Shown here in pieces: positions 11,480 through 23,047 of a stretch of DNA of 64,000 nt (its first letter is position 1; the number at the start of each line of letters is the position of its first letter). The stretch is from assembly GCA_902729315.2 (NCBI GenBank), contig LR746267.1:3232386-3296385 (forward strand). Reading direction: 5' to 3'. This DNA comes from Spirodela intermedia (taxonomy: Eukaryota; Streptophyta; Magnoliopsida; Alismatales; Araceae). The notes beneath the pieces are model-generated. The model was not told the origin of the DNA, ran no database searches, and was given only the letters and a program-made list of their open reading frames with translations. Both the position numbers and the translations under genes were made by a program.

Positions 11480-12260
11480 TCTTCTAGTTCATTTAGTTGT
11501 AAAATTCTTTACCCACCAACTAATTTTTCATCTATAGATAAATTTTTTATAGCCCATAATACTTTATGCTCTATTTTCACAAGAAGATGACATAGCTTTT
11601 CAAAAATGAGATGAATAAGGACATACCTATGGGATTTTTATAAGTTGTTCTATAAGCCCATAATGCATCTTATAATTTCGTAGGCTAATCTTTCTTATCT
11701 GGTCTAACTATTTTTCTCAAAATTCTCAAAATTTTCTTATTTGCTACTTCAGCTTGCCCATTTATTTGGGGATAATATGGAGTAGCTACTCTATGATGTA
11801 CTCCATTCTTTTTCAATAGTTCCTTGAAATATTTATTTGTAAAATGTGTTTCTCCATCACTAATAATCACTCTAGGACATTCAAATCTCAAAAAAATATT
11901 TCCTTGCATAAACTTCATCACGATTTTATGATCATTAGTTCTAGTAAGAATAGCTTCCACCCACTTAGACACATAATCAACAACAAGTAAAATATATTCA
12001 TATTTTTCAGCTGATGGGAAGGGACCCATGAAATCTATTCCCCATACATAATTTTTTTTGACTACTAACATGTTACTCATAGGCATTTCATCTTTTTTAC
12101 TCATGTTACCTATAGATTGGCATGAAATACATGTCCTACTAAATTCTATAAAATCTCTTATGATTGTAGGTCAATAAAAACCACACTGAAAATTTTTTGC
12201 AGCTGTTTTTTGTCTAGAGAAATGTCCTCCACAATTAGATGAATGGCAGACCTTAAGAAT
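11480..12260 (-). pseudogene. Gypsy A integrase
   Basis: The longest open part is 11685-12104 (139 residues). It shows YVWGIDFMGPFPSAEKY (first catalytic Asp), VIISDGETHFTNKYF (second Asp) and INGQAEVANKKI (Glu). An HHCC-like zinc region lies further right, near 12180-12300. It is truncated at the C-terminus by the foreign patch. The frame is interrupted on both sides. Confidence 0.88.
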
Positions 12261-12499
12261 GCTATGATATTCTTCTTCAGGAACACATCTTCTTAAAATT
12301 TGATCATTGCCCAAGTAATATAAATCAGGATCATGCCAAAAATAATTTCTAATCTTAGAAAAGAAATGATGTTTTCTGTTCTGATCCTACTATTCTGAAA
12401 TTTTTCTAGAAACCAAAAAATTAATAATATGTGCATACCATGGTGATGGTTGATGTTGAGCTGACATCAATTGTTCATCTAGAAATGCGTCTTGTAAAG

Positions 12500-13220
12500 G
12501 TGCTGTATTTTTTCTTGTATCACTCAATCTAGAAAGATGGTCAGCAACAACATTCTCAAAACCTTTTTTATCTTTTATTTCTAAGTCAAATTCCTACAAC
12601 AATAAAATCTATCTAAATAAACATAGCTTTGCATCTTTCTTATTTAATAAATATTTTAATGCTTCATGATCAGTATAAATAATAATTTTGGCTCCCAAAA
12701 TATATGATCTAAACCTTTCTAATGAAAATACTACAGCTAACAACTGTTTTTCAGTTGTGATATAATTTAATTGAGCATCAGATATAGTTTTACTAGCATA
12801 TGACATTACTATGGGTTTTGACTCTTTTGTTTGTCCTAGAACGGCTCCCATTGCATAATTTGATGCATGACATATTATTTCAAAAGGAAGGGACAAATTA
12901 AGAGCTTGTAAAATAGGTGCCTCAGTAAGTAATCTTTTTATTTTAGAAAAAGACTCAAAATATTTCTCGTCAAAATTAAAAGACACATCTTTAGATAATA
13001 ACATGGTGAGAGGTTTAGAAATTTTCAAAAAATCTTGAATAAATTTTCTATAATAACCTGCATGACTCAAGAAAGATCTAATCTGTTTTACTGAATTTGG
13101 AGGTTTTATTTTATATATAATATTAAGTTTTGCTCTATTCACCTCTAAACCCCTTTTACTCACAATATGACCTAACACAACTCCCTCTCTAACCATAAAA
13201 TATGATTTCTCCCAACTCAA
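12500..13220 (-). pseudogene. Gypsy A RNase H
   Basis: A 203-codon open stretch (12609-13220) covers the RT thumb (LSHAGYYRKFIQDF) and RNase H, with CHASNYAMGAVLGQ at the first catalytic Asp position (His precedes Ala here) and [17 protein letters not shown] near the end. The family has Asp in 'CDASN', so 'CHASN' removes a catalytic acid. Broken further left by stops. Confidence 0.88.
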
Positions 13221-13226
13221 AACTAA

Positions 13227-13843
13227 TTATTTCTCTATACATTTCTCAAGTACATGTTGTAAATGATTTAAACATTTATCAAATGATTCACCAGAAATAG
13301 AAAAATCGTCTATAAAAATTTCCATACATTTTCTAGTCATATGAGAAAAAATAGATAACATACATCTGTGAAATGTGGCTGGAGCATTACACAAACTAAA
13401 AGGCATGCATTTAAAAGCAAAAGTACCAAATGGACAAGTGAAAGTTATTTTTTCTTGATCTAAAGAGTTTATATAAATTTGATTATAACCAAAGTATCTA
13501 TCTAGAAAACAAAAAAAGTTTTTTCTAGCTAATTTTTCTAGAATTTGATTAGTAAATAATAGGAGAAAATGATCTTTTCTAGTAACTGAATTTAATGTTC
13601 TATAATCAATGCAAACCATTCAACCAGTAGTTAATCTTGTTTGTATTTCATCCCTATTTTTATTTTTTATAATGGTGATCCCTGATTTTTTTGGCACCAC
13701 TTGTATAGGACTAACCTATTTGCTATCTAAAGTAAGATAAATAATATCAGTAGCCAGTCACTTTAAAATTTCTTTTTTTACAATTTTCATCATGTTAGGA
13801 TTTAATCTTCATTGTGGTTCCCTACTAGTTCTAGCCCCTTCCT
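13227..13843 (-). pseudogene. Gypsy A reverse transcriptase, N-terminal part lost
   Basis: The open part 13227-13619 contains VCIDYRTLNSVTRKDHF, FAFKCMPFSLCNAPATF and FIDDFSISG, the last being the gypsy equivalent of YVDD with both aspartates kept. Upstream coding (13620-13843) carries stops. The sequence ends where element B's LTR begins, at CCCCTTCCT|TGATAAG. Confidence 0.88.
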
Positions 13844-15473
13844 TGATAAGTCTTCATTATCATGAGTTAATAATTAGTAAATAATATAGTTTTAGCCTTA
13901 ACTCATGATAAATAGACTTATATTTGTGTTAAAGTGTGAAAAGTGGTTTTCAGTTGATTAATGTGAATTTTTGGTAATTATGTGATTTTATACGATTTTT
14001 ATAGTCTTACTTTTGAGATAAATGAAGAACAAGAAATAAAAATAAAAATATTGCAAAATGGGGGAACCTGCGCCGGTGAGTCGGGCCCCCAAGCAGGTTG
14101 GAAGTGCAGTCGGGGAGTAGCTGCGAGCAGGGACTCGAGCGGGTTGAACCGATGGGGGCACACGTGTGCGCCACTCCCCTTCCACATCACCGGTGGCCAG
14201 CCGGCTGTGGGGCAAGGAGTGGTCGTACACGTGCAAGAGGGACTTTGCTTAGAAATGGAATATTACTATATAATCCCCCAAAAATTTGGCGCACAACCGA
14301 TGTGGGACTAAACCCGTCACCTTCCTCAGAAGAGGTGGGGGGCAATTGACATGGGTTCGAATCCTCTCAGAGCCAAAGCTCATATTTTTTATCTGATTAT
14401 CGCGATTTTCCTGTAGATCGCCGGTGAAGGATTAAGCAACCATAATCATTGGATCATCGGCAAAAATCTCATCAACGCGATTCGTAGAGCATTGTTACTC
14501 AAATTGTTGAAGGATTCGCGATAAATGGATCGCGAATCCATTGAGTAAATCATCTCTGATTGATCGACGAACAAGCTGTCGTCGGGAAGAGGACGATCCG
14601 CTGGGAGATGAGTCGCCACCTCCTGAGAGTGTACCAGATGCAATGAAGAGCCTCCTCTTGCTGCGTTGACCTAAGGATGAAGCTCCCTAACACGCGCCCC
14701 ACCTCTATCTAACTCCTTTCCGTCGGGTGATAGCCGCTGAAGAGCTGCAAAGTCGTTGTTTTTTTGCTCCATCGGGTGACAGCCGCCGGAGACGACTTGA
14801 CGACCCATTTCATTAATCTCTAGAGTTCGCAAGGAGATCTAGAGATTGCCCACGTCGTCTTTGTCCAAGGAGAGCCTTAGAGGCCGTGGACACTGCACGA
14901 TGATCCTTCTGAATGCTCAGGATTTCGGTGAATCGCCGACGCATCGCCGTCGCGACGCTGGAACTCTGTTTTCCTACTTTCAACTTACTTTACGCTTCAT
15001 TTAGTGATAGTTTTTGTGATTTTAATTTACTAAAATATATTTTGTTCTATTACGATTCTTCCGACTTTTACAGATCTTAATTTGATCAATTAAATCGTCT
15101 GTAATCACTTACGTAAGAATCACCGGGCATAACCTCTGTTTCTGCCCGATTCGCGTTCGCCGTGCGCTAACGTCATCTCGACATCCGCACCCTTATTTCC
15201 CTTTTTCGTGAATTTTAAATATATTTCCTTTTCATTTCCTAGTATAAAATTCATAGAAAATTGTATTCATTAAGAAAAATTCTGAATAATTACTAGATAT
15301 TATATTACAACTCTATGATCAACCTGGAAAATTACTGCTATTTTTGGAAGTTTTATTGAATTATAATTGATATATTTATTTAGAAATACTTCTAAATATC
15401 TGAAAATTTGTATTTTCTAGTTTTATAAATTTTAGATTTGCGTGATTTAATATACAACGACTAAGTCACGTCA
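13844..15473 (+). repeat. 5' LTR of element B (1630 bp)
   Basis: It starts TGATAAGTCTTCATT and ends AAGTCACGTCA. The first 79 bases form a hairpin. A GC-rich block follows (about 14060-14240), then a TATATA/USE module readable on the minus strand (14266-14308) and a GGTTCGAATCC box (about 14353). Open frames overlapping the GC-rich block are not genes. Confidence 0.93.
14266..14308 (-). promoter_or_regulatory. snRNA-type USE plus TATA module, antisense in 5' LTR of B
   Basis: The minus strand reads GTCCCACATCG (14308-14298), 25 bp, then TATATAG (14272-14266). GTCCCACATCG matches the plant snRNA upstream sequence element consensus (RTCCCACATCG). The spacing matches Pol III-type (U6) rather than Pol II-type plant snRNA promoters. 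Activity is inferred only. Confidence 0.55.
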
Positions 15474-15478
15474 AATTT

Positions 15479-15496
15479 TTGCACTGTTGTCTGGGA
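15479..15496 (+). other. Primer binding site of element B (tRNA-Asp type, degenerate)
   Basis: TTGCACTGTTGTCTGGGA lies 5 bases after the LTR. It resembles TGGCGCCGTTGCCGGGGA, the tRNA-Asp-complementary site common in plant gypsy elements. Element D (33909-33926) and the third family (53055) have better-preserved versions. Confidence 0.7.
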
Positions 15497-15683
15497 TGTA
15501 CTGCATAATATTTAGTCTTTTTCTATTTTTCTCTTAGAGTACAAAAAAATAAAATTAACTCTTGTTTTATTTTCTTTTTGTCGATTTTTTTAAAGAAAAA
15601 GAGAACGAAAAGAAGCAAGGCAAGGACTGGATCCTAAAGGGTAACAATTACTAAAGTTTTCTCTCAAATTTATTGATTTTTTT

Positions 15684-16646
15684 ATGCATGGTAGAAGATC
15701 CTTACATCAAAGGCTAGAAAATCCTTTTATTATTTCATTCAAGACTAAAAATCCGAAAGAAAAATTAATTTTGATGGATCTTGAAGGAAGTACAGGTCAA
15801 ACTGAGAACAATCCTATGGCCATGAAAAATTATTATATCCCTAATTCATTTCAAAAAGCATCAAATATTAGAGTCCCATTAGCACCCACTATTAAATTCG
15901 AAATAAATCCAGGAATTTTTCAAATGCTCTCTAATTTTCATAGATTGCCTTTAGAGGAACCTCATCAGCACTTAGAAAAATTTCATATGGTCTGTGATTT
16001 AGTTAATCTCCCTCAAGTTACACTGGAAATTATTAAGATGAAATTATTTCCTCATACACTTAGGGACAAAGTTAGCCATTGGCTATCCACATTAGATAGA
16101 GAATTAACTAGTTGGAAAGACATAGAATATGCCTTTCTTCAAAAATTTTATCCCTTAGGAAAAACTCAAAATATGAGAAAACATATATGGAGTTTTTCTC
16201 AAAGACCAAGAGAAACTTTGCATGAGACATGGGAAAAATTCAAAGATTTACTTAGAAAGTGTCCTCATCATGCTATACCCAAGTGGCAGCTCAATAGAAT
16301 TTTTTATGATGGATTATTAGAACAACATAGAAATATGGTTGATTCTATATGTGGAGGAGCTTTTATGGATAAAACTCTTGATGAAATTTATAGTTTTTAT
16401 GAGAATTTCAGTGAAAATTCTAGAGATCAAGCCTCTTTTGAATTATATGATAGGGATAAGAAGAGAGGAATTTATGAATTACATCATGATGATGATTCTA
16501 AATTTAGAAATGAGGTTAATCAGATTAATCAAAGATTAGAAAAACTTGATTTACTTATTGATAATATTAGAAAGCCTCTTAACCCTCAATTTAATTCAAA
16601 TAGTACATGTCCTATGTATGGTGAAAATGATTATTCTGAATTTTAA
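15684..16646 (+). CDS. Gypsy B gag (retrotransposon capsid-type)
   Basis: The 320-residue open frame starts MHGRRSLHQRLENPF. Its middle has the Retrotrans_gag signature: LSNFHRLPLEEPHQHLEKF, then LFPHTLRDKVSHWLSTL, AFLQKFYPLGKTQNMRK and a downstream W-E-K-F-K-D-L block (residues about 70-210). The tail is acidic and charged. The first ATG gives a slightly extended N-terminus, and matching starts are visible in C and D. The frame ends at TAA 16644-16646. Related sequence continues in broken frames to about 17360 (a Gln/Asn-rich stretch), so the original gag was longer. It would form particle cores. Expression is not shown. Confidence 0.85.
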   Translation: MHGRRSLHQRLENPFIISFKTKNPKEKLILMDLEGSTGQTENNPMAMKNYYIPNSFQKASNIRVPLAPTIKFEINPGIFQMLSNFHRLPLEEPHQHLEKFHMVCDLVNLPQVTLEIIKMKLFPHTLRDKVSHWLSTLDRELTSWKDIEYAFLQKFYPLGKTQNMRKHIWSFSQRPRETLHETWEKFKDLLRKCPHHAIPKWQLNRIFYDGLLEQHRNMVDSICGGAFMDKTLDEIYSFYENFSENSRDQASFELYDRDKKRGIYELHHDDDSKFRNEVNQINQRLEKLDLLIDNIRKPLNPQFNSNSTCPMYGENDYSEF

Positions 16647-17563
16647 TGTTATAATTTAGATGAGTCATTTCACCCTATGCAAGAACAAGTGCAAGTAGCT
16701 CACAGTTTTAATAGAAACAAGGGACCTTTTCTAAATTCTTATAATCTTAATTGGAGGAATAATTTTTCATGGAGAGACCCAAATAATATTCAAAATCTAG
16801 TAGCACTTAGACCCAATTCAAACTCTAAATTTCGTCTAAAACAAGAAAATAGATTTCAAAAAAATCAGCCCTCTCAAACCCAACCTGATACTATAGAAAT
16901 GATGCAACAAATTATGAATCAAATGATGTAATAGACTATGAATCAAATGATCCTGCACTAGAAACAAATTATAGAGGCCTTTGGGAATAAGAGAGAAGAG
17001 GGACAACAACCTAGTCAGCCCATAGAATATCCAGGGAACCGCCCAATAATAGGATTTCAGCAAGGGGAGTCTAGTAACATGAATCTAAGAAAAAACCCAC
17101 GAAATGAAAATGGTAGGACAGTGAATGCATTAAGGAGTGGTAAGATCTTACCTGATCCTTATCCCCAAATATTAGAAGAAAAAAAAAATGTAGACAACCC
17201 AAAACAAAATCAAATAGGAGTAGAAGAAGATTTTATAGATTCTACCAAGGAAATTTTGAAAGAGAGGACAACCAATCCATTTTCTAAAGCTCTAGAGCCT
17301 AGACAAAGAAAGAAGAAGGAACACAATGAAGAAATAAAGAAAATTTTACAAGGTGTAAATTAGTCATCCTTTACTCACTGCCATTGAATAAATTCTTGAA
17401 TATGCTAGAGTTTTGAAAGAAATGTGTACACCAAAAAGGGCACCTAGAGTAGAAAAATTATCTATGTATGCTAGTGCATTATTATTAAATGAATTACCAT
17501 ATAAATTGAGAGATACAGGTGCCCCTTTAATTTCGTGTGATATTGATGGATTCATTTTTTAGA

Positions 17564-18351
17564 ATGCATTACTTGACACCGGTGCTAGTATTAATTTACT
17601 ACCTGTAAGTATTTGTGATAAATTTAATATTTCTAATCTTAAACCTTCTACTCTTACCTTACAATTTGCTGATAGATCCATAAAACATCCTAAAGGTATT
17701 TTAGAAAATATGATAGTGACAGTTAAAGGGTGTAAATTTCCAATTGATTTTGTAGCACTGGAAATGGATTTTAATGGACAGTTTTATGATACACCAATCA
17801 TCCTAGGGAGACCATTTTTACATACAGTAAAGATGAATATTGATTTTCCCACAGGTATTGCGAAAATTTTATGTGGAGATCAATCAGTAGAAATTAAAAT
17901 TTTTGAGGTATCAAATGATCTTAAGAAATCCCAAGTATATGATTGTCATACCATAGATCTTCTAGATGATTTTGATGATCCTGATGTTATTGATGATTGT
18001 GTGCTGGAAGAATTAGAGGAAATAGAGAATATAAATTTAGAAGAAAAGAAAGGGGAAGATCATCTAAATTTAGAGTTGAAATCTCTTCCCTCTAGTTTAA
18101 AATATATGTTTTTGGAGGAAAATAATTTATTTCCTGTTATTATTACAGCTGATTTGAGTGATGAACAAGACGAAGAATTATTAGATGTACTTCGAAAAAA
18201 TAAGAAGGCTATGAGCTGGAAAATAGATGATCTAAGGGGCATTGGTATGAGTGTATGCATGTATAGTATATATCTAGAGGAGGGGGCTAGAACTAGCAGG
18301 GAACCACAACGAAGATTAAATCCTAACATGATGGAAATTGTAAAAAAATAA
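17564..18351 (+). pseudogene. Gypsy B aspartic protease and linker
   Basis: After a TAG at 17561 the frame is open to 18351. It begins LLDTGASINLLPVSICDKF, the retroviral-type aspartic protease active site, then IILGRPFLHT (the conserved flap/C-terminal block). An acidic linker and the start of RT follow (EPQRRLNPNMMEIVKK). Catalytic DTG is intact, but the domain is cut off from gag by the TAG and from RT by the TAA at 18349-18351. Confidence 0.88.
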
Positions 18352-19050
18352 ATTTTAAAGTGGCTGGCTGCTAATATTATTTATCCTATTTTAGATAGCA
18401 AATGAGTTAGTCCTACACAAGTGGTGCCAAAAAAATCAGGGATCACGGTTATAAAAAACGAAAATGGGGATGAAATACAAACAAGATAAAGTACTAGTTG
18501 GAGGGTTTGCATTGATTATAGAAAATTAAATTCAGTTACTAGAAAAGATCATTTTCCCCTACCATTTATTGATCAAATTCTAGAAAAATTAGCTGGAAAA
18601 AACTTTTTTTGTTTTCTAGATGGATACTCTAGTTATAATCAAATTTATATAAACCCTTTAGATCAAGGAAAAACAACTTTCACTTGTCCATTTGGTACTT
18701 TTGCTTTTAAACACATGCCTTTTGGTCTGTGTAATGCTCCAGCCACATTTCAAAGATGTATGCTGTCTATTTTTTCTGATATGATTGGAAAATGCATGGA
18801 GATTTTTATGGACGATTTTTCTATTTTTTGTGAATCATTCGATGAATGCTTAAATCATTTACAGCGTGTACTTGAGAAATGCATAGAGAAAAAAATAGTT
18901 TTGAGTTGAGAGAAATCACATTTTATGGTTAAAGAGGGAGTTGTGTTGGGTCATATTGTGAGTGAAATGGGTTTAGAGGTGGATAGAGCAAAAATTGATA
19001 TTATATCTAAAATAAAACCTCCAAATTCAGTAAAATAGATTAGATCTTTC
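18352..19050 (+). pseudogene. Gypsy B reverse transcriptase
   Basis: Conserved blocks in order are a VVPKK motif, VCIDYRKLNSVTRKDHFPL, FFCFLDGYSSYNQIYI (first catalytic Asp), FAFKHMPFGLCNAPATFQRC and EIFMDDFSIF (catalytic DD). The frame has in-frame stops (about 18403, 18487, 18908, 19036). Only 18715-18909 is a long open part. All three catalytic aspartates are kept, so loss of function comes from the stops. Confidence 0.9.
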
Positions 19051-19671
19051 TTGGGTCATGCAGGTTATTACAAAAAAATTATTCAAGATTTTTCAAAAAT
19101 TTTTAAACCTCTCACCATGCTATTATCTAAAGATGTGCCTTTTAATTTTGATGAGAAATGTTTTGAGTCTTTTTCTGAAATAAAAAGATTACTTACTAAG
19201 GCACCCATTTTACAAGCTCCTGATTGGTCCCTTCTCTTTGAAATAATGTGTGATGCATCGAATTATGCAGTGGGGGCCATTCTAGGACAGACAAAAGAGT
19301 CAAAACCCATAGTAATTTCATATGCTAGTAAAACTATATCTGATGCTCAATTAAATTATACCACGACTGAAAAAGAGTTGTTGGTTGTAGTATTTTCGTT
19401 AGAAAGGTTTAGATCATATATTTTGGGAGCTAAAATTATTATTTATACTGATCATGTAGCATTAAAATATCTGTTAAATAAGAAAGATGCAAAGCCACGT
19501 CTATTAAGATGGATTTTATTGTTGCAGAAATTTGACTTAGAAATAAAAGATAAAAAAGGTTTCGAGAATGTTGTTGCTGACCATCTTTCTAGATTAAGTG
19601 ATACAGGAATAAATGCAGCACCTTTACAAGACGTATTTCTAGATGAACAATTGATGGCAGCTGAACATTAA
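19051..19671 (+). pseudogene. Gypsy B RNase H
   Basis: A 206-codon open stretch begins in the RT thumb ([16 protein letters not shown]). RNase H follows with [34 protein letters not shown] and [19 protein letters not shown], which is typical of Ty3/gypsy RNase H. It ends [16 protein letters not shown], a linker to the integrase zinc domain that is recognisable in A and C too. Confidence 0.9.
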
Positions 19672-19839
19672 CCATCACCATGGTATGCACATATTGTTAA
19701 TTTTCTGATTTCTGGAAAAATTCTAGAGCAGTGGGATAAGAATAGAAAATATCATTTCTTTTCTAAGATTAGAAATTATTTTTGGCATGATCCTGATTTA
19801 TATTACTTGGGCAATGATCAAATTTTAAGGAGATGTGTT

Positions 19840-20960
19840 CCTGAAGAAGAATATCACAACATTTTAACATGTGCCATTCATCTAATTGTGGAGGACATTT
19901 CTCTAGATGAAAAACAGCTGCAAAAATATTTCAGTGGTGTTTTTATTGGCCTACAATCATTAGAGATTCTATAGAATTTAGTAGAACATGTATTTCACGC
20001 CAATCTATAGGTAACATGAGTAAAAAAAGATGAAATGCCAATGAGTAACATGTTAGTAGTCGAAATTTTTGATGTATAGGGAATAGATTTCATGAGTCCC
20101 TTCCCATCACCTGAAAAATATGAATATATTTTGTTTGTTATTGATTATGTGTCGAAGTGGGTGGAAGCTATTCCTACTAGAACTAATGATCATAAAATCG
20201 TGATGAAATTTGTACAGATTTTTTTTTTTTTGAGATTTGGATGTCCTAGAGTGATTATTAGTGATGGAGGAACACATTTTACAAATAAACGTTTCAGGGA
20301 ACTCTTAAAAAAAATGGAGTACACCATAGAGTAGCCACTCCATATCATCCCCAAACAAATGGGCAAGCTGAAGTAACAAATAAGGAAATTTAGAGAATTT
20401 TGAGAAAAATAGTTAGACCAGATAGGAAAGATTGGCCCACGAAATTACAAGATACATTATGGGCTTATAGAACAGCTTATAAAAATCTCATAGGTATGTC
20501 CCCATTTTGTCTCATTTTTGGAAAGCCATATCATCTTCCTGTGGAAATAGAGCATAAAGCATTATGGGCTATAAAAAATTTATGTATAGATGAAAAATCA
20601 GCTGGTGGGCATAGAATTTTTCAACTACATGAATTAGAGGAGTTGAGGAATGAAGCTTATGAAAATCATAGAATATATAAAGAAAAAACTAAAACTTTTC
20701 ATGATAAATACATTAGCAGAAATTTTTTTGATGTTGGACAAAAAGTGTGGTTATATGATTCTAGGCTGAAATTATTCTGAGGAAAATTAAAATCAAAATG
20801 GAAAGGGCCTTATGTGGTGGAAGAGACATATGATCATTGGGTTGTAATGATTAAAGATCCTAAAAGTGATCATAACTTTAAGGTAAATGGATAGCGGCTT
20901 AAATATTATATAGAACATGAACGCCTTGCAGAAAAAGAAATTTTATTATTAAAAGAAATT
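19840..20960 (+). pseudogene. Gypsy B integrase
   Basis: Broken frames hold an HHCC zinc region (about 19840-20030), GIDFMSPFPSPEKYEYILF (first Asp, about 20080) and [18 protein letters not shown] (second Asp). A frameshift near 20320 precedes the Glu block. The C-terminal part 20400-20780 shows [32 protein letters not shown] and [20 protein letters not shown] at about 20778 breaks the C-terminal binding domain, which continues to about 20930. Confidence 0.9.
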
Positions 20961-22542
20961 CAAGAGTAAGATCAAGGAGTCCAACTGGAGACATTAAATT
21001 CAACACTGCATGGGAGGCAACCCATGGTTTTTATTTTATTCTATTTGATTATTTTTTTTTAAGCTCTGTTTTTCTTAAAATTTTGCAGTACTTGTTTCTG
21101 TATTTATTTTTTCAAAAAAGTGCAGGAGGAGGATTGTAAGATGAAGTGAAAAATTAAAAACGAGGTTGAGGTGATGTCTTTATGAGCTTTATCATTTATG
21201 AAAATATTTTTTTTGTACATATGCATGCTTCACGTGAAAATTATCTTTTCTACATATTCTGTTTTGATTTTTCTGTGTCATTGAGGACAATGTCATTTTT
21301 AAGTTGGGGGTGAAGTATTCATTATTAATTTATGCTGTAGGACGATTAAGAACATGTGTTTGCATTTTATTCAACTTAGAACAACAACTAAAAAAATAAA
21401 AATAAAATAAAATTCGAAAAAATTGCAACATCTATTTTCTGGTTTTTTGTCAGGAACAACAGACTATCAAAAACAACAAACAAAAAATAGCCCGAAATTA
21501 GAAATTCTAGAAGACCCTTTTCTCACAGTTCAATCCCCTAGATATATATTACTAAAATTCGAAATTACAGCTATAAAGAGGATAGTTTTGATTTATTTTT
21601 GACAAATTTATTGTGCTAAAAATAGAACTGAAAATAGAAAATAGAACTATCAGAACTATCTAATTTACAAATTTCTTACATCATATTGCATGCATGAAAA
21701 ATTAAATCAATTAGATTGATTGATACCAAATAGATATTAGGAAGATTATAGCTGAGTCAAAAGAATGATCTAGTAGCATAAAATGTTGGAATACTCCTTG
21801 GATACATGATAGATAACATGGATTTGATTTTACAGATTTTTACTTCATGATCTTGATGGATAGTATTTACTTGATGTGAAGATTTGATTGACCATTTGAG
21901 TTTAATGGAGATTTTTGCACCTTGATCTATAGGACTTGTGAAGAGAAATCACTTATTTTAAAAAAAAAGAAAAGAAAAAGAGAGAGCAATGTGAAAAATC
22001 TAGAAATGAAAAGTATACATGGAGGGTGTGAGACATCATTCTCATTGCCGAAAATCGTGTATAGAAAAACACTTGCTGCAAAAATAAGTGGATAAAGTGA
22101 AAGCCCTGAAAATGAAGAGTACACATGGAGGGTGTGAGACATCATTTTTTTTGTCGAAATTTGTCTATAGGAAAAGTTACTTATCCACTATATATAAAAA
22201 AAAAAAGAAAAAAAAAAGAAGGAAGAAATATAGTGCAAACTTCAAAAATCAAGTCACAGAAAAAAGGAAATATATGATCAATATTATTCTTGGATGAGTA
22301 TTGATAATTAGAACATCTTATAAATACATCTATGATTGAAGAAGTGATAAAGATGTGAATAGAAGAAGTGAAGTCTAAATTGTTATTCCAAGGAGTGTTT
22401 AAACATTTAAGTGCTTGACATCATTCTTAAATACTTGATATAAGAATCCAAAGTGTCTAAAGGTGCATCATCTCTAATTTTATTTTTTTCTCTGTATTGA
22501 AATATGATGTTTGAGATTTGTAAATTTTTATTTTCGTAATTC
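20961..22542 (+). other. 3' non-coding region of element B with two repeats
   Basis: This 1.6 kb region has no supported gene. It holds an internal polypurine-like module (21279-21311: CATTGAGGACAATG then AAGTTGGGGGTG). It also has a duplicated block of period 106 bp, with GAGGGTGTGAGACATCATT at about 22022 and 22128. Similar blocks occur at the matching place in A (about 9440-9600, reverse) and C (about 27350-27510). Confidence 0.75.
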
Positions 22543-22581
22543 CATTGCTAAGGGACTAGCAATGATTTAAGTTGGGGGGTG
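22543..22581 (+). promoter_or_regulatory. Hairpin and polypurine tract before 3' LTR of B
   Basis: CATTGCTA-AGGGAC-TAGCAATG (22543-22564) is a perfect 8 bp stem with a 6-base loop. It is followed by AAGTTGGGGGGTG (22569-22581), which touches the LTR at 22582. The tract would prime plus-strand DNA synthesis. Confidence 0.9.
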
Positions 22582-22660
22582 TGATAAGTCTTCATTATCA
22601 TGAGTTAATAATTAGTAAATAATATAGTTTTAGCCTTAACTCATGATAAATAGACTTATA
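22582..22660 (+). repeat. Terminal hairpin of family-1 LTR (representative)
   Basis: The left arm, 22582-22608, starts TGATAAGTCTTCATTATC. The right arm, 22636-22660, ends GATAAATAGACTTATA. They pair over about 25 bp with two small bulges around a 27-base loop. The arm starts at the first base of the LTR. It is present in every family-1 LTR here that keeps its 5' end. Confidence 0.85.
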
Positions 22661-23004
22661 TTTATGTTAAAGTATGAAAAGTGGTTTTCAGTTGATTAAT
22701 GTGAATTTTTGGGTAATTATGTGATTTTATATGATTTTTATAGTCTTACTTTTGAGATAAATGAAGAACAAGAAATAAAAATAAAAATATTACAAAATGG
22801 GGGAACATGCGCCGACGAGTCGGGCCCCCAAGTAGGTCGGAAGTGCCATCGGGGAGTAGCCGCAAGCAGGTGCTCGAACGGCTTGAACCGATGGGGGCAC
22901 ACGTGTGCGCCACTCCCCTTCCACGTCACCAGTGGCCAGCCGGCTATGGGGCAAGGAGTGGTCGTACATGTGCGAGAGGGACTTTGCTTAGAAATGTAAC
23001 ATTA

Positions 23005-23047
23005 CTATATAATCGCTCGAAAATTTGGTGTACAACCGATGTGGGAC
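23005..23047 (-). promoter_or_regulatory. snRNA-type USE plus TATA module, antisense in 3' LTR of B
   Basis: The minus strand reads GTCCCACATCG (23047-23037), a 25 bp gap, then TATATAG (23011-23005). Layout is identical to the 5' LTR although the 25 bp between differ at a few positions. Confidence 0.55.

Larger units (their letters stand above)
7369..13843 (-). mobile_element. Ty3/gypsy element A (family 1), reverse, truncated
   Basis: The order from left to right is 3' LTR (7369-9002), polypurine tract, 3' non-coding region, a foreign patch (10596-11478), integrase, RNase H and RT. The element stops inside the protease-RT region at 13843, where forward element B begins. Gag, protease and the 5' LTR are missing. 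RT before RNase H before integrase in the coding direction is the gypsy order. It inserted into copia copy 1 at 7368/7369. Its partner target duplication is not found. Confidence 0.9.

Noticed and set aside
13982-14349. Plus-strand open frames in LTR GC-rich blocks (also 22709-23181, 29659-30117)
   Set aside because: They recur only as LTR copies, change frame between copies and have no domain.
14340-14380. A tRNA gene at the GGTTCGAATCC box
   Set aside because: The stems around the box do not pair well, no acceptor stem or anticodon arm was found, and it lies inside an LTR.
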